This document shows, piece after piece, positions 1 through 9,019 of a stretch of 61,106 bases of DNA. Where the stretch lies: NCBI GenBank assembly GCA_016937345.1, contig JAFGWE010000034.1, forward strand, positions 1 to 61,106, written 5' to 3'. Source of the DNA: Methanomicrobiaceae archaeon (GTDB lineage Archaea; Halobacteriota; Methanomicrobia; Methanomicrobiales; Methanomicrobiaceae). The stretch's first letter is position 1. Each line of letters begins with the position of its first letter. The notes beneath the pieces are model-generated. The model was not told where the DNA came from. It saw only the letters and a list, made by a program, of their open reading frames with translations, and did no database searches. The position numbers and the translations under genes were made by a program.

Positions 1-88
1 AAATCATCAAGAAATCATCAAGAAATCATCAAGAAATCATCAAGAAATCATCAAGAAATCATCAAGAAATCATCAAGAAATCATCAAA
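1..88. repeat. 11-bp tandem repeat, 8 units, continuing past the left edge
   Basis: Eight head-to-tail copies of AAATCATCAAG start at positions 1, 12, 23, 34, 45, 56, 67 and 78; the last copy ends in A instead of G. The array is cut by the window edge. The 11-bp period places an A-tract on one face of the helix each turn, so bent DNA is plausible. The plus strand is open in all frames through the array because three units make 33 nt, while the minus strand has stops. The end of a leftward-lying gene coding an 11-residue repeat therefore cannot be excluded. No CRISPR-like spacers are present. Confidence 0.95.
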
Positions 89-90
89 AT

Positions 91-135
91 TTATTAAAAA
101 ACTATTAAAAAACTATTAAAAAACTATTAAAAAAA
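91..135. repeat. second 11-bp A-tract repeat (CTATTAAAAAA units)
   Basis: Directly after the first array, CTATTAAAAAA recurs at 102, 113 and 124, with a partial unit before it. It has the same 11-bp period as the first array but a different sequence. The shared period suggests common slippage ancestry or selection for phased A-tracts. Confidence 0.8.
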
Positions 136-321
136 CATCAATAAATTATTAAAAAAATCAAAAAAAATCCATTTAAAAAAGCCTGTTGGGAAAAAACTCA
201 AAAAATCATCTGGGAAAATTATTAAAAAAATATCTCTAAAATATCTAAAAACTATTAAAAAATCAACAGGCAATCATAAAACTATGTCATTTTATTAACA
301 GTTTCATATCTATCATAAAAA
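136..321. other. A-rich non-coding DNA with a distant inverted repeat
   Basis: No coding potential is visible. GCCTGTTG (181-188) and its exact reverse complement CAACAGGC (264-271) bracket about 75 bases of A-rich sequence. This could be a weak long-loop hairpin at the 3' end of the leftward-transcribed AlbA_2 gene, or a chance match. Confidence 0.5.
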
Positions 322-1998
322 TCAGGATTGATCTTTTTTTGATAAAATCCATGATGTTCCTTTTTTATATCCTTTAGTTGAGAGAACATTTTCTTTTCTC
401 ATTTCCTGAAGAATATTTCGAATGAAATGTTTTTTTTGTTTTTCATCAAGTGCGTCTGATAATTTATCAAAAATTAAATCTTCAAAGTCTTTGTATTTTG
501 CTTCATCAAATTTTTTAAGGTACTCAACAATCATATCCTTAAAATGATTTTTGTCAAATGATCTATTTCGTATATACTCTGCGCGGGAATTTGTTTTTTT
601 GGCTACATATTCTGAAATAAAAAAAATTGGTTTTCTGCCTTCAATCAGCTTTTTAGATCTTAATCTCTTTATTTCATCATTGGAAAGACTCTGTTTTTTC
701 TGAATTTTATCCAGAGCAATAATGTCCATTATATCCAAATCTCTTCTCTGTATAAGCAGACGGGTATAATTTTCATTCAGTATTTTCCCAAAAATCCGTA
801 TCTTAACAAGTCCTGAATCTTTCAAATCATAATCAGGCATTGGAAAATTCCTATCACGCTGATGCTTGAATATCCTTTTAATCCCGCTTCCTATTGTATC
901 AATCATATTGAGATTAACCATTGCATTTGCAAGAAAACGGTTTCTGTAAAAGTCCGGCGGAGAATCACTGATGATTACGTTTTCAACGCTTCCAGGAAGG
1001 AAGTCTCCCCTGTTTGTAAAAAGAAGTGCGTCCGGCTCTTCTATAACCTGAATCCTGGTACACTGTTTGTAATCCTGATGCGCAATGCAGTTGTTCAGTG
1101 TTTCACGGATAACATAAGAGTCATACTGGCTGACCTCAGTTGGAAAAAGAGTTTCATTTGCAATATACCGGTATGTCAGATTTCTGATTTTTGAATAGAC
1201 CTTATCCACCGCAATTATGAAAGGGGGGCCAAAATGCTGATAATCCTTTTCAATTCCGAAATTATCCTTGAGAATCCATGTGATCTGGGAAATCGCAGGA
1301 GATATAAAATGCTCGGACTCATTTTTTCCCAAAAGTATTATAGCAGCATTGGTAACTTTTCCTTCAATGCAGACCTTTGCCCTGTTAAGAAATTCCTCAT
1401 CATTCCATTTGTCGATTTCATCAGAAAGACTTGGATTTTTCTCCCTGTATTTTTCTCTGGCAAACAAAACTGCTTCAGAATCAAGGTCACTCAATGATGC
1501 ATTCCTGCATATTTCTGCTGACCAGTCTGATTCTCCGTTTTGATTTCTTATTCTCTCGATTTCATTGAGAGTCAAAGATTCTAAGGATTCATGTACACGT
1601 CCAAATGCATTTCCTTTCCATGTTGTAGGGATTCCTCTTGTTGCAGGTGGAATTTCAAACATAATCACCCTTTTATCATCCATCTGGAATTCATGAATCC
1701 CTGAAAATGTCATCCGGTGATTTGTCTGTTCTGCAATTTTTGGTTTAAGTCTTTCAAGACCCGGAGCAGTCTTCCGGTAATTTGTCCCGACAATATTTCT
1801 GGGGAGTTTATCTGTCACGCCGAAAATAAGCCATCCGCAATCCTCGCCGTTAAGGTTTGCCTCATTGCTGAGAGCCGAAAAAAGCCTGCCAAGTTTTTCA
1901 AAATCATAATCCTCCTTAGCTTCCTTAAATTCAATCCATTCTGTCTCAGAAGGAAGGTTCATAAATTCCTTTAATTTCCCAGGCATATTTTCAGTCAT
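322..1998 (-). CDS. Schlafen/AlbA_2-type ATP-binding protein beside hsdMR
   Basis: About 558 residues. The N-terminal ~150 residues look like an AlbA_2 (Schlafen-like, nucleic-acid-binding) domain: ETEWIEFKEA, then a small-residue-rich strand near GWLIFGV. The middle contains a degenerate GHKL-type block (RETLNNCIAHQDY, then FTNRGDFLPG and a TIGSGIKRI stretch) typical of the C-terminal ATPase part of this family. The C-terminus is helical and charged. I start at the ATG at 1998 because a GGGGGAT ribosome site precedes it; a TTG lies 15 bases upstream. It follows hsdR and hsdM in the same direction with a short gap, so it is probably co-transcribed and defence-linked. Its exact role is unknown. 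Confidence 0.8.
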   Translation of the reverse strand: MTENMPGKLKEFMNLPSETEWIEFKEAKEDYDFEKLGRLFSALSNEANLNGEDCGWLIFGVTDKLPRNIVGTNYRKTAPGLERLKPKIAEQTNHRMTFSGIHEFQMDDKRVIMFEIPPATRGIPTTWKGNAFGRVHESLESLTLNEIERIRNQNGESDWSAEICRNASLSDLDSEAVLFAREKYREKNPSLSDEIDKWNDEEFLNRAKVCIEGKVTNAAIILLGKNESEHFISPAISQITWILKDNFGIEKDYQHFGPPFIIAVDKVYSKIRNLTYRYIANETLFPTEVSQYDSYVIRETLNNCIAHQDYKQCTRIQVIEEPDALLFTNRGDFLPGSVENVIISDSPPDFYRNRFLANAMVNLNMIDTIGSGIKRIFKHQRDRNFPMPDYDLKDSGLVKIRIFGKILNENYTRLLIQRRDLDIMDIIALDKIQKKQSLSNDEIKRLRSKKLIEGRKPIFFISEYVAKKTNSRAEYIRNRSFDKNHFKDMIVEYLKKFDEAKYKDFEDLIFDKLSDALDEKQKKHFIRNILQEMRKENVLSTKGYKKGTSWILSKKDQS

Positions 1999-2029
1999 CA
2001 AATTATCCCCCAAATCCTGATAAAATTAT

Positions 2030-3472
2030 TTACTTAAGTGCCCCTTTGATCTCTGATAAAAGCTCTGCCCGTATCTCGTCAGCCGCAGACTTTGCCGCCT
2101 CATACTGTGCCAGAATCTCTTCCGGGTGTCCGAGGTCAATTTCAACAACATTCGGGTTTTTTATATCGAGATTGTAGTTGTTTTTGATGATGTCAGTTAC
2201 CGGAACACGCCACGCCTGCTCTGTTTCGCGGCGGTTATCCCACCATTCTCTCTCAGGCGCGAACTCGGAGATGTGAATCGGCTTTGTCTTGTTATACGAT
2301 TTTACGCCCTCCGGATACGGATGCTCATAGTACCAGACATCACTCGTCTTTCCCTCTTTTTCAAAGAAGAGAAGGTTTGTTTTGATTCCGGTATATGGGT
2401 TAAAAACGCCGTTTGGAAGTCTTACAATTGTATGAAGGTTAAACTCCGAGAGAAGCTTCTCCTTGATTTTGGTCTTAACGCCCTCACCGAACAAAAACCC
2501 GTCCGGAAGAACGATTGCACATCGTCCGCCTGCCTTAAGGCGGTGCATAATCATCACAAGGAACAGATCCGCAGTCTCACGTGTCTGGTATGCCGCAGGG
2601 AAATTCTTCTCAATCCCGTCCTCCTCCATCCCGCCGAAGGGAGGATTTGTAACGACAACCTCAACCCTGTCGCTCTCGCTGTAATCACGAAGAGGGCGTG
2701 CAAGAGAGTTGTCATGCGCAATGTTTACCGGAACATCAATTCCGTGCAGAATCATGTTTGTCGTGCATAAAAGATGCGGCAGTGATTTCTTCTCAGTCCC
2801 GGAGATGGAACGCTTCAGAAGCTGTTCGTCCTCAACTGATTTCACATCCGTTTTTCTCACCAGATCAATAACGGACGCCAGAAATCCGCCAGTTCCGCAT
2901 GCAGGGTCCAAAACACGCTCCCCGAGACGCGGGGTTATCTGCTCAACCATAAACTGTGTGACAGCCCTTGGTGTGTAGAACTCACCCGCATTTCCGGCAC
3001 TCTGGAGATCCTTTAGAATCTTCTCATAAATGTCCCCGAATGTATGCCTGTCCTTTGTGTTGTTGAAGTCGATTCCGTCCTCTATCTTGTTTATGACCTG
3101 CCGGATCAGGGTTCCGTTCTTCATATAATTGTAGGAATCCTCAAAGATAGAGCGGATCACAAACACCATCGGATTTGCGCCGTCCGGTGCAGGCAGATCC
3201 TTAAGCCTCACGAAGAGAATGTTGTTTACGAAATCAAGGAGTTTATCCCCGGTAATCCCCTCCGGATCAGACGCCCAGCTTCTCCAGCGGAGATCATCCG
3301 GAAGAGGGGATTTGTAATTATCATACAAAATCTCGCACTCTTTCTCGCGGTCGTCAAGTATCTTTAAAAACAGCATCCAGCCGAGCTGACTCAGGCGCTG
3401 TGCATCGCCGTCCACACCGGCGTCCTTTCGCATTATATCCTGTATTGATTTTATTGTTGCACTGACTGACAT
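2030..3472 (-). CDS. hsdM: type I restriction-modification DNA methyltransferase subunit HsdM
   Basis: 480 residues, normal length for HsdM. It transfers methyl groups from SAM to adenine N6 within the type I complex. The N-terminal helical domain (to about residue 145) is followed by the N6-methyltransferase fold: SAM motif I is DPACGTGG near residue 190 and the catalytic motif IV is NPPFGG near residue 275. AGGAAT precedes the ATG. It follows hsdR by 64 bases. It needs a specificity subunit for target recognition, and none is seen in this window. Confidence 0.95.
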   Translation of the reverse strand: MSVSATIKSIQDIMRKDAGVDGDAQRLSQLGWMLFLKILDDREKECEILYDNYKSPLPDDLRWRSWASDPEGITGDKLLDFVNNILFVRLKDLPAPDGANPMVFVIRSIFEDSYNYMKNGTLIRQVINKIEDGIDFNNTKDRHTFGDIYEKILKDLQSAGNAGEFYTPRAVTQFMVEQITPRLGERVLDPACGTGGFLASVIDLVRKTDVKSVEDEQLLKRSISGTEKKSLPHLLCTTNMILHGIDVPVNIAHDNSLARPLRDYSESDRVEVVVTNPPFGGMEEDGIEKNFPAAYQTRETADLFLVMIMHRLKAGGRCAIVLPDGFLFGEGVKTKIKEKLLSEFNLHTIVRLPNGVFNPYTGIKTNLLFFEKEGKTSDVWYYEHPYPEGVKSYNKTKPIHISEFAPEREWWDNRRETEQAWRVPVTDIIKNNYNLDIKNPNVVEIDLGHPEEILAQYEAAKSAADEIRAELLSEIKGALK

Positions 3473-3536
3473 AAAATTCCTGATAATACTTATTTAATTT
3501 CCAAAAAGAAAACAATACTCCCAAATTTCAACAAAT

Positions 3537-5837
3537 TCAGCACTCCGCACTATAAAGGCAGGTCTCAAGTCCCTTTATTGCTTTGAGGTAATTATCACGC
3601 CCGCCGAAAATGCCGTTTATAATCTCAATTGGCGTTCCGAAACTGCTGATTGGTGTAACTCTTAAAATCTCCATTGACTCAATATCCAAAAGACCCTCAT
3701 CAGAGTATTTATCCAGAATTGCATCCAGAACCGCACGGGCCTCTTTTCCGAATCTGTCAAAATATGATTGTTTTCTGACCTTTCCGGCACGCTCTTTTCT
3801 TGACATGGGAGGCCGGTCGAAAACGACGTGGCATATCAGATCAAAAGGATCATACTCGAATCCGACCTGCTCCTTTAGGGCGTCAATTAAAACGCCTTTC
3901 TCCTCAAGCTCGGCTACAACGACCGACTTTCTCTCTGCATCCGTCCAGTGATTTAAAAATTCATCAAGCGTCGGGTAATCCTTTGCAACCGCAGTCTTTG
4001 TAAAATCCTTTAAAGACTCTGTAACGAGTTTCCCGTCTGCACTGTAATACTGAACACGCTCTGCAACAACAGAGACCTCAACATCGTTTACAAAATATCG
4101 GGTCCTGCCGTCGCTCTCCTCAGTCTTACCCCTGGGTTTATGCTCCCTGTCCGGATCAAAATCCTCATCAGGAAGTGCAGGGCCGTCCCAGTCCGGGTCT
4201 GAGAAAAGTTCGGTTGCTTTTCTAAAATCCATAATTGTAAAGAATTTTTTCCCGAACTCCTCGTTAATACGGGTACCGCGGCCGATGATCTGCTTAAACT
4301 CGGTCATGGACGTGATCCTCTTATCAATTACAATCAGTTTGCAGGTCTGGACATCAACACCTGTTGTAAGGAGCTTTGATGTCGTTGCAATAACAGGATA
4401 CCTCTCCTCAGGCATTATGAAATTGTCCAGTTCTGCTTTTCCATCCTCGGAATCGCCTGTGATTCTCATCACATACCGCTTGCTCTTCTGCGAATATTCC
4501 GGCAGTGCGTTCACAAGAGACTGTCGCATCCTCTCGGCATGATCGATATCCTCACAGAATACAATCGTCTTGCCGTAAGGGTCGGTCTTTCTCATAAAGT
4601 CCGCGATTCTGCCTGCAACAAGCTCTGTTCTCTTCTCAAGAACAAGCTCCCTGTCAAAGTCCTTCTGATCGTAAATTCTGTCTTCTATCTCGTTTCCGTA
4701 TCTGTCCGTCTTTCCCGCATCAGGTCTCCATCCGCAGATATCCTTGTCAATATCAATACGAAACACCCTGAAAGGAGCTAAAAAACCGTCCTCAATTCCC
4801 TGTTTTAGTGAATATGTGTAAACAGGGTTGCCGAAATAATTGATATTGGATACATATTTCGTCTCTTTGGGAGTTGCGGTAAGACCAATATGTGTTGCAG
4901 ATTGGAAATGATCCAGAATCTCACGCCATGCCGAATCATCAGCCGCACTACCCCTGTGGCATTCGTCAATAACAATCAGATCAAAAAAATCAGGAGAAAA
5001 TTCCTTAAATATCTTCTTTGATTCCTCTTCTCCTGTAAGCGCCTGATAAAGACCGAGATAAATCTCAAAACTCTTATCAACAGTCCTGTTTTTTATCTTG
5101 GTCATTGCATTGCCAAAAGGCTTGAAGTCATTCGTTCTGGTCTGATCAACAAGAATATTCCTGTCCGCCAGAAACAGAATTCTTTTCTTTGCACCTGACT
5201 TCCACAGCCTCCATATTATCTGAAACGCAGTGTATGTCTTTCCGGTTCCTGTTGCCATCGCCAGAAGAATTCTGTCCTGTCCTTTTGTTATGGCCTCAAT
5301 AGTTTTGTTTATTGCATTTACCTGATAATATCGCGGTGATTTTCCCGAAGCATCCACATAATAATCCTTTGTGTAAAGCGATACCGCATTATCAGAAAAT
5401 CCCTTCCATAAGCGGTATTTCTCCCAGAGAACAGACGGCCCGGGAAATTTATCAAGAGATATTTCAGTTTCGATGTCTGAGGATACTGTCTTATCATGCA
5501 TTAAAAAAGCATCGCCGTTAGAACTGAATACAAAAGGAACATCTATCATATCGGCATATTCAAGTGCCTGCTGCATCCCGTGACCGACACAATGGTTATT
5601 GTCCTTTGCCTCAACAATTGCAATCGGCACATTGGATTTATGATAAAGAACGTAATCGGCAAACGTCCTCTTTCCCCTTTTCGGAACGCCGCCTCTTACA
5701 AGGAACTGTCCCTTTGTAAGATTTACCTCCTCTCTTATCTGTGAATGTAAATCCCATCCGGCATTAATTATAGCAGGAGTGATATATTTAGTGCATATCT
5801 CCCTTTCACTCATTGATTTCTTATCAAAATCCTGCAA
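3537..5837 (-). CDS. hsdR: type I restriction enzyme HsdR (EcoEI-like)
   Basis: 766 residues. This is the ATP-driven translocase and nuclease of the type I system. An N-terminal PD-(D/E)xK nuclease is suggested by the FADYVLY and IVEAKD strands at residues 59-78. The SF2 motor follows: Walker A ATGTGKT near 195-201, the DECHRG box, GLTATP, and IGRGTR in the second RecA domain. A C-terminal domain that would contact HsdM follows. The start is TTG with a GGGGCGGGA site just upstream; an ATG eight codons in lacks such a site. A TATA-like ATATAAG lies about 40 bases upstream. First gene of the leftward hsdR-hsdM-AlbA_2 unit. Confidence 0.93.
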   Translation of the reverse strand: MQDFDKKSMSEREICTKYITPAIINAGWDLHSQIREEVNLTKGQFLVRGGVPKRGKRTFADYVLYHKSNVPIAIVEAKDNNHCVGHGMQQALEYADMIDVPFVFSSNGDAFLMHDKTVSSDIETEISLDKFPGPSVLWEKYRLWKGFSDNAVSLYTKDYYVDASGKSPRYYQVNAINKTIEAITKGQDRILLAMATGTGKTYTAFQIIWRLWKSGAKKRILFLADRNILVDQTRTNDFKPFGNAMTKIKNRTVDKSFEIYLGLYQALTGEEESKKIFKEFSPDFFDLIVIDECHRGSAADDSAWREILDHFQSATHIGLTATPKETKYVSNINYFGNPVYTYSLKQGIEDGFLAPFRVFRIDIDKDICGWRPDAGKTDRYGNEIEDRIYDQKDFDRELVLEKRTELVAGRIADFMRKTDPYGKTIVFCEDIDHAERMRQSLVNALPEYSQKSKRYVMRITGDSEDGKAELDNFIMPEERYPVIATTSKLLTTGVDVQTCKLIVIDKRITSMTEFKQIIGRGTRINEEFGKKFFTIMDFRKATELFSDPDWDGPALPDEDFDPDREHKPRGKTEESDGRTRYFVNDVEVSVVAERVQYYSADGKLVTESLKDFTKTAVAKDYPTLDEFLNHWTDAERKSVVVAELEEKGVLIDALKEQVGFEYDPFDLICHVVFDRPPMSRKERAGKVRKQSYFDRFGKEARAVLDAILDKYSDEGLLDIESMEILRVTPISSFGTPIEIINGIFGGRDNYLKAIKGLETCLYSAEC

Positions 5838-5928
5838 TAATCCCGCCCCTTTAATAATAATATGAGGATTGCATACTTATATCTTATTTATATTACTTTT
5901 AGGAAAACTGAAAACCACTGCAAAAATA

Positions 5929-6777
5929 TCACCCCTCAAAAAGCTCCCTCACATGTGCGACGTTCTCCTTATCGCCTCTCCTTTCATCAACAGGAGTTTC
6001 AAGTATAAACGGAAGGGATGAAAGCTTCGGGTGATTAACTATCCTTTTAATCCCAAAATCACCAATCTTTCCAAGACCTATATGCTCGTGCCTGTCAAGC
6101 CGTCTGCCGCACTCCCCCTTTGTATCATTTAAGTGAATCACTTTGAGATTTTTAAGATTGATTAATCTCTCGTAATCCGAGAGAGTATCAATAAGGCCTG
6201 ACTCCGTTGATATGTCATATCCGGCGGCAAAGGCATGGCATGTGTCAAAGCATGTTCCGACTCTCTTGTTTCTGCCGATTGCATCCAGAATTTCTCCTAT
6301 GTCTTCAAAGGTTCCTCCGATTGAGTTCTTTGTTCCGGAAGTGTTCTCCAGAAGAATCATAACGTCGTTTTTCTCAGAGTCAAGGGCCTCTGATATTGCA
6401 TCAGCAGTCCTTTTAACTCCGGCCTCCCTTCCGTCGCCCAGATGGCTTCCAAGGTGAGTTACAAGGTACGGGATTTTTAAAATTCCGCAGCGTCTGATTT
6501 CCCTTAAAAGAACCGCACATGACTTTTCATAGACCTCAGGCCTGGGTGTTGCAAAGTTGGGAAGATACGGCATATGTGCAACCACCGGGGAGATTTTTGA
6601 CCTGTCAACCTCAGATATGAAATTCTGTGCGGACTTATCATCGATATCCTTTGCACTCCATCCTCTTGGATTTCCGGTAAATATCTGAAATGTATTGCAC
6701 CCGATATCCTCTGCCCTTCCTACTGCCCTGTCATGTCCGCCTGCAATTGAGACGTGGCATCCTACTCTTAGAACCAT
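5929..6777 (-). CDS. nfo: endonuclease IV (AP endonuclease)
   Basis: 282 residues, full length. It cleaves DNA 5' of abasic sites in base excision repair. The TIM-barrel zinc ligands of the family are visible: HVSIAGG at the N-terminus, HLGSHLG, LENTSG, DTCHAFAAGYD and HLNDTKG. A GGTGAT ribosome site sits directly before the ATG. It lies 16 bases after the QueG-like gene on the same strand and is probably co-transcribed with it; no functional link is evident. Confidence 0.96.
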   Translation of the reverse strand: MVLRVGCHVSIAGGHDRAVGRAEDIGCNTFQIFTGNPRGWSAKDIDDKSAQNFISEVDRSKISPVVAHMPYLPNFATPRPEVYEKSCAVLLREIRRCGILKIPYLVTHLGSHLGDGREAGVKRTADAISEALDSEKNDVMILLENTSGTKNSIGGTFEDIGEILDAIGRNKRVGTCFDTCHAFAAGYDISTESGLIDTLSDYERLINLKNLKVIHLNDTKGECGRRLDRHEHIGLGKIGDFGIKRIVNHPKLSSLPFILETPVDERRGDKENVAHVRELFEG

Positions 6778-6793
6778 AAATCACCAAAAAAAT

Positions 6794-7510
6794 TCACAAA
6801 AGGCCTTCTCTTTTAAGGTACTTCTCCGTCCAAGGGCATGCGGCTATGCATATTCCGCATACAGGATGCTTTGAGCCTGCAAGACTGCCCCTGTTTCTGC
6901 TGTACTCAAAACAAAGTCCCGCGTCCCAGAATTCATCCCTGAACAGTTCAGGAGACCATTCCCTTCCCGAAACAGCCCCTGCCGGACATGCCTGTTTGCA
7001 GGCGTCACAAAACCCGCAGTATGATTTTGCAACCGGCTTTGCGGTTATCAGGGGAGCGTTGGTAAAAACGGTTGTAAACCTCACTGCAGGCCCAAATTCC
7101 CTTGTTATAAGAAGGGCGGATTTTCCAATCCATCCGAGGCCTGCTGCTGTTGCAGCTGTCTTATGCGGGAATTCGGCAAAAAGCCTTTTTGGATCATTAA
7201 TACTGCGTGTGGGCGTTATGAATGCCGCATTATAGCCTTTATCAGTTAAAAATCCGGATACCTCTTTTGAAAGAGAATAGAGCCTTTCATTTATCGACTC
7301 ATATTCACGCACATAGTTGTCATCAGGCCCGTTTCTCAAAGAGAGGACAATTCTCGGGTTTAAGTTTATTCCGAGTGAAATTCCGGTTTTAAGGTCTGGG
7401 AAAGGAAGACTTGATACAGCTGAGAGGTCGCCGTAACCTGATATTGCGGCCTCTGTCTCTCTGATATATCCTGAAAGTTCATCTGTTATAACAGCGGCTG
7501 AATCCTTCAT
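6794..7510 (-). CDS. QueG-like 4Fe-4S protein
   Basis: 238 residues, shorter than bacterial epoxyqueuosine reductase QueG (over 300). The central part resembles the QueG/reductive-dehalogenase-like domain: FAEFPHKTAATAAGLGWIGKSAL, then CGFCDACKQACP and a C-terminal CGICIAACPW. Two 4Fe-4S clusters are expected. Archaeal members of this size are common in methanogens and their substrate is not known to me. It sits between an aldehyde dehydrogenase and endonuclease IV. Epoxyqueuosine reduction is unlikely because archaea make archaeosine, so I assign the family only. Confidence 0.8.
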   Translation of the reverse strand: MKDSAAVITDELSGYIRETEAAISGYGDLSAVSSLPFPDLKTGISLGINLNPRIVLSLRNGPDDNYVREYESINERLYSLSKEVSGFLTDKGYNAAFITPTRSINDPKRLFAEFPHKTAATAAGLGWIGKSALLITREFGPAVRFTTVFTNAPLITAKPVAKSYCGFCDACKQACPAGAVSGREWSPELFRDEFWDAGLCFEYSRNRGSLAGSKHPVCGICIAACPWTEKYLKREGLL

Positions 7511-7532
7511 ATTTATCTAAAAACCCGGTATT

Positions 7533-8933
7533 TTATGGTGATATTATCACTGTCTTCTCACGCATATACCGGTCAAGTGCCGAAAGGCCGTTCTCCCTTC
7601 CTGTTCCGCTCGATTTCTCACCGCCGAAAGGGATCTCCGGCGGAATTTTCAGGTGTTTGTTGACCCAGACAATTCCGGCATCGACACCCTCGGAGAACGA
7701 ATATGCGTTTTTAAGGCTCTTTGTCCAGACCGATGCACCAAGTCCGAACTCGGTTTTGTTTGCATAATCAATTGCAGTATCAAGTGAGTCAACTGAAACA
7801 ACCGGCAAAACCGGCCCGAATATTTCATCTCTTAAAAGCCGGCTGTTTTCACGGGGGTTTACAACAAGGGTCGGCTCAAAGAAATTCCCCTCCCTGAACT
7901 GTCCCTCGTTTAGAATATTTCCGCCGGTTAATACACTTATTTCTCTGTCAAGTTCTTCTCTTACAATTTTATTTATCTCAAAAAGGCCTTCCCTGCTGTT
8001 TAGGGGCCCCATTCCGACACCCTTTAAAAGGCCGTTTCCAACAGAAATTTTTTCAGTCTTCTCTTTTAGTTTCCCTATGAAAACGTCAAAAATCTCCTCA
8101 AATACAAATAATCTTTTTACTGCCGTGCATGTCTGTCCGCAGTTGAAAAAACGGCCTGAAACAGCACCTGAAACTGCCATGTCAATATCGGCATCACTGC
8201 ATACAACCATCGGATCGCTGCCGCCAAGCTCAAGTGTGAGCCTCTTGTGTGTCCCGCAGGAGAGCCTTTCAACCTCAGCTCCCGTCCCTGAAGATCCTGT
8301 AAATGAAAGAGCTGAAATCTCCCTGCTTTTTGCTATTGCACCCCCTACAATATCTCCGCTTCCGGTGACAATCTCCAAAACGCCGTCTGGAAGTCCTGCC
8401 CTTTTCATAATTTCTGCAATCTTTAGGGTTGTCAGGGGTGTCTTTTGTGAGGGTTTTAAAACAAGGGTGTTTCCGGCGGCAAGTGCAGGCCCTGTTTTCC
8501 ATCCCATAATAAGAACAGGCATATTCCAGGGAATTATCGCTCCGCATACGCCAAGAGGCTCTTTTTTTGTGAAGGCATAACCATAGTCGGATTTTGGGAG
8601 GGCGTATCCGGAGATGGTTCCTGCAATTGAGGCATAATACTCAAGAATATTTGCAAACCCCTGAATCTCGTTTTTTGCTTCCGGAAGTATCTTTCCCTGC
8701 TCTGATGTCAGAAGTTCTGAAAGCCGGTTCTGCTCTTCTCTCACAATCGATGCAGCCCTGAAAAGAATAACACTTCTTATCCTTGCACTCGTTTGTGACC
8801 ACTCTAAAAATGCGTTCTTTGCAGAATCTATTGAGGCATTCACATCTTCTGTTGTGAATGTCACAGAACTTCCCAAAACCTCACCTGTTGCGGGATTAAA
8901 AACCTCTCCTCTGACTGTATCCCTGTCCTCCAT
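7533..8933 (-). CDS. NAD(P)-dependent aldehyde dehydrogenase
   Basis: 466 residues, full-length ALDH superfamily. It oxidises an aldehyde to the acid. Family signatures: the IPWNMPVL segment, the LELGGSDP glutamate motif and the catalytic cysteine in FFNCGQTCTA. GAGGGT precedes the ATG. In methanogens the best-known relative is the lactaldehyde dehydrogenase of F420 side-chain synthesis, which is one option. The gene lies 86 bases beyond the aksF end of the proposed coenzyme B operon on the same strand, so an aldehyde intermediate there (7-oxoheptanoate) is an alternative, though oxidising it would be counterproductive. Substrate undecided. Confidence 0.88.
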   Translation of the reverse strand: MEDRDTVRGEVFNPATGEVLGSSVTFTTEDVNASIDSAKNAFLEWSQTSARIRSVILFRAASIVREEQNRLSELLTSEQGKILPEAKNEIQGFANILEYYASIAGTISGYALPKSDYGYAFTKKEPLGVCGAIIPWNMPVLIMGWKTGPALAAGNTLVLKPSQKTPLTTLKIAEIMKRAGLPDGVLEIVTGSGDIVGGAIAKSREISALSFTGSSGTGAEVERLSCGTHKRLTLELGGSDPMVVCSDADIDMAVSGAVSGRFFNCGQTCTAVKRLFVFEEIFDVFIGKLKEKTEKISVGNGLLKGVGMGPLNSREGLFEINKIVREELDREISVLTGGNILNEGQFREGNFFEPTLVVNPRENSRLLRDEIFGPVLPVVSVDSLDTAIDYANKTEFGLGASVWTKSLKNAYSFSEGVDAGIVWVNKHLKIPPEIPFGGEKSSGTGRENGLSALDRYMREKTVIISP

Positions 8934-9019
8934 AAAAAAACCCTCAAGAAATTTTTATTAAATTTAATTAGTCAATCTTCCTCTTATTACAGGATATGCC
9001 TTAATGGTGCCGGAATTTT

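Noticed and set aside
1-88. CRISPR array
   Set aside because: Units are 11 bp with no unique spacers and there are no cas genes nearby.
862-1497. Plus-strand open frames opposite the AlbA_2 gene
   Set aside because: They are shadows on the opposite strand without ribosome sites or domain-like sequence.
6794-7510. Naming the Fe-S protein queG
   Set aside because: It is much shorter than QueG and archaea make archaeosine rather than queuosine, so only the family was assigned.
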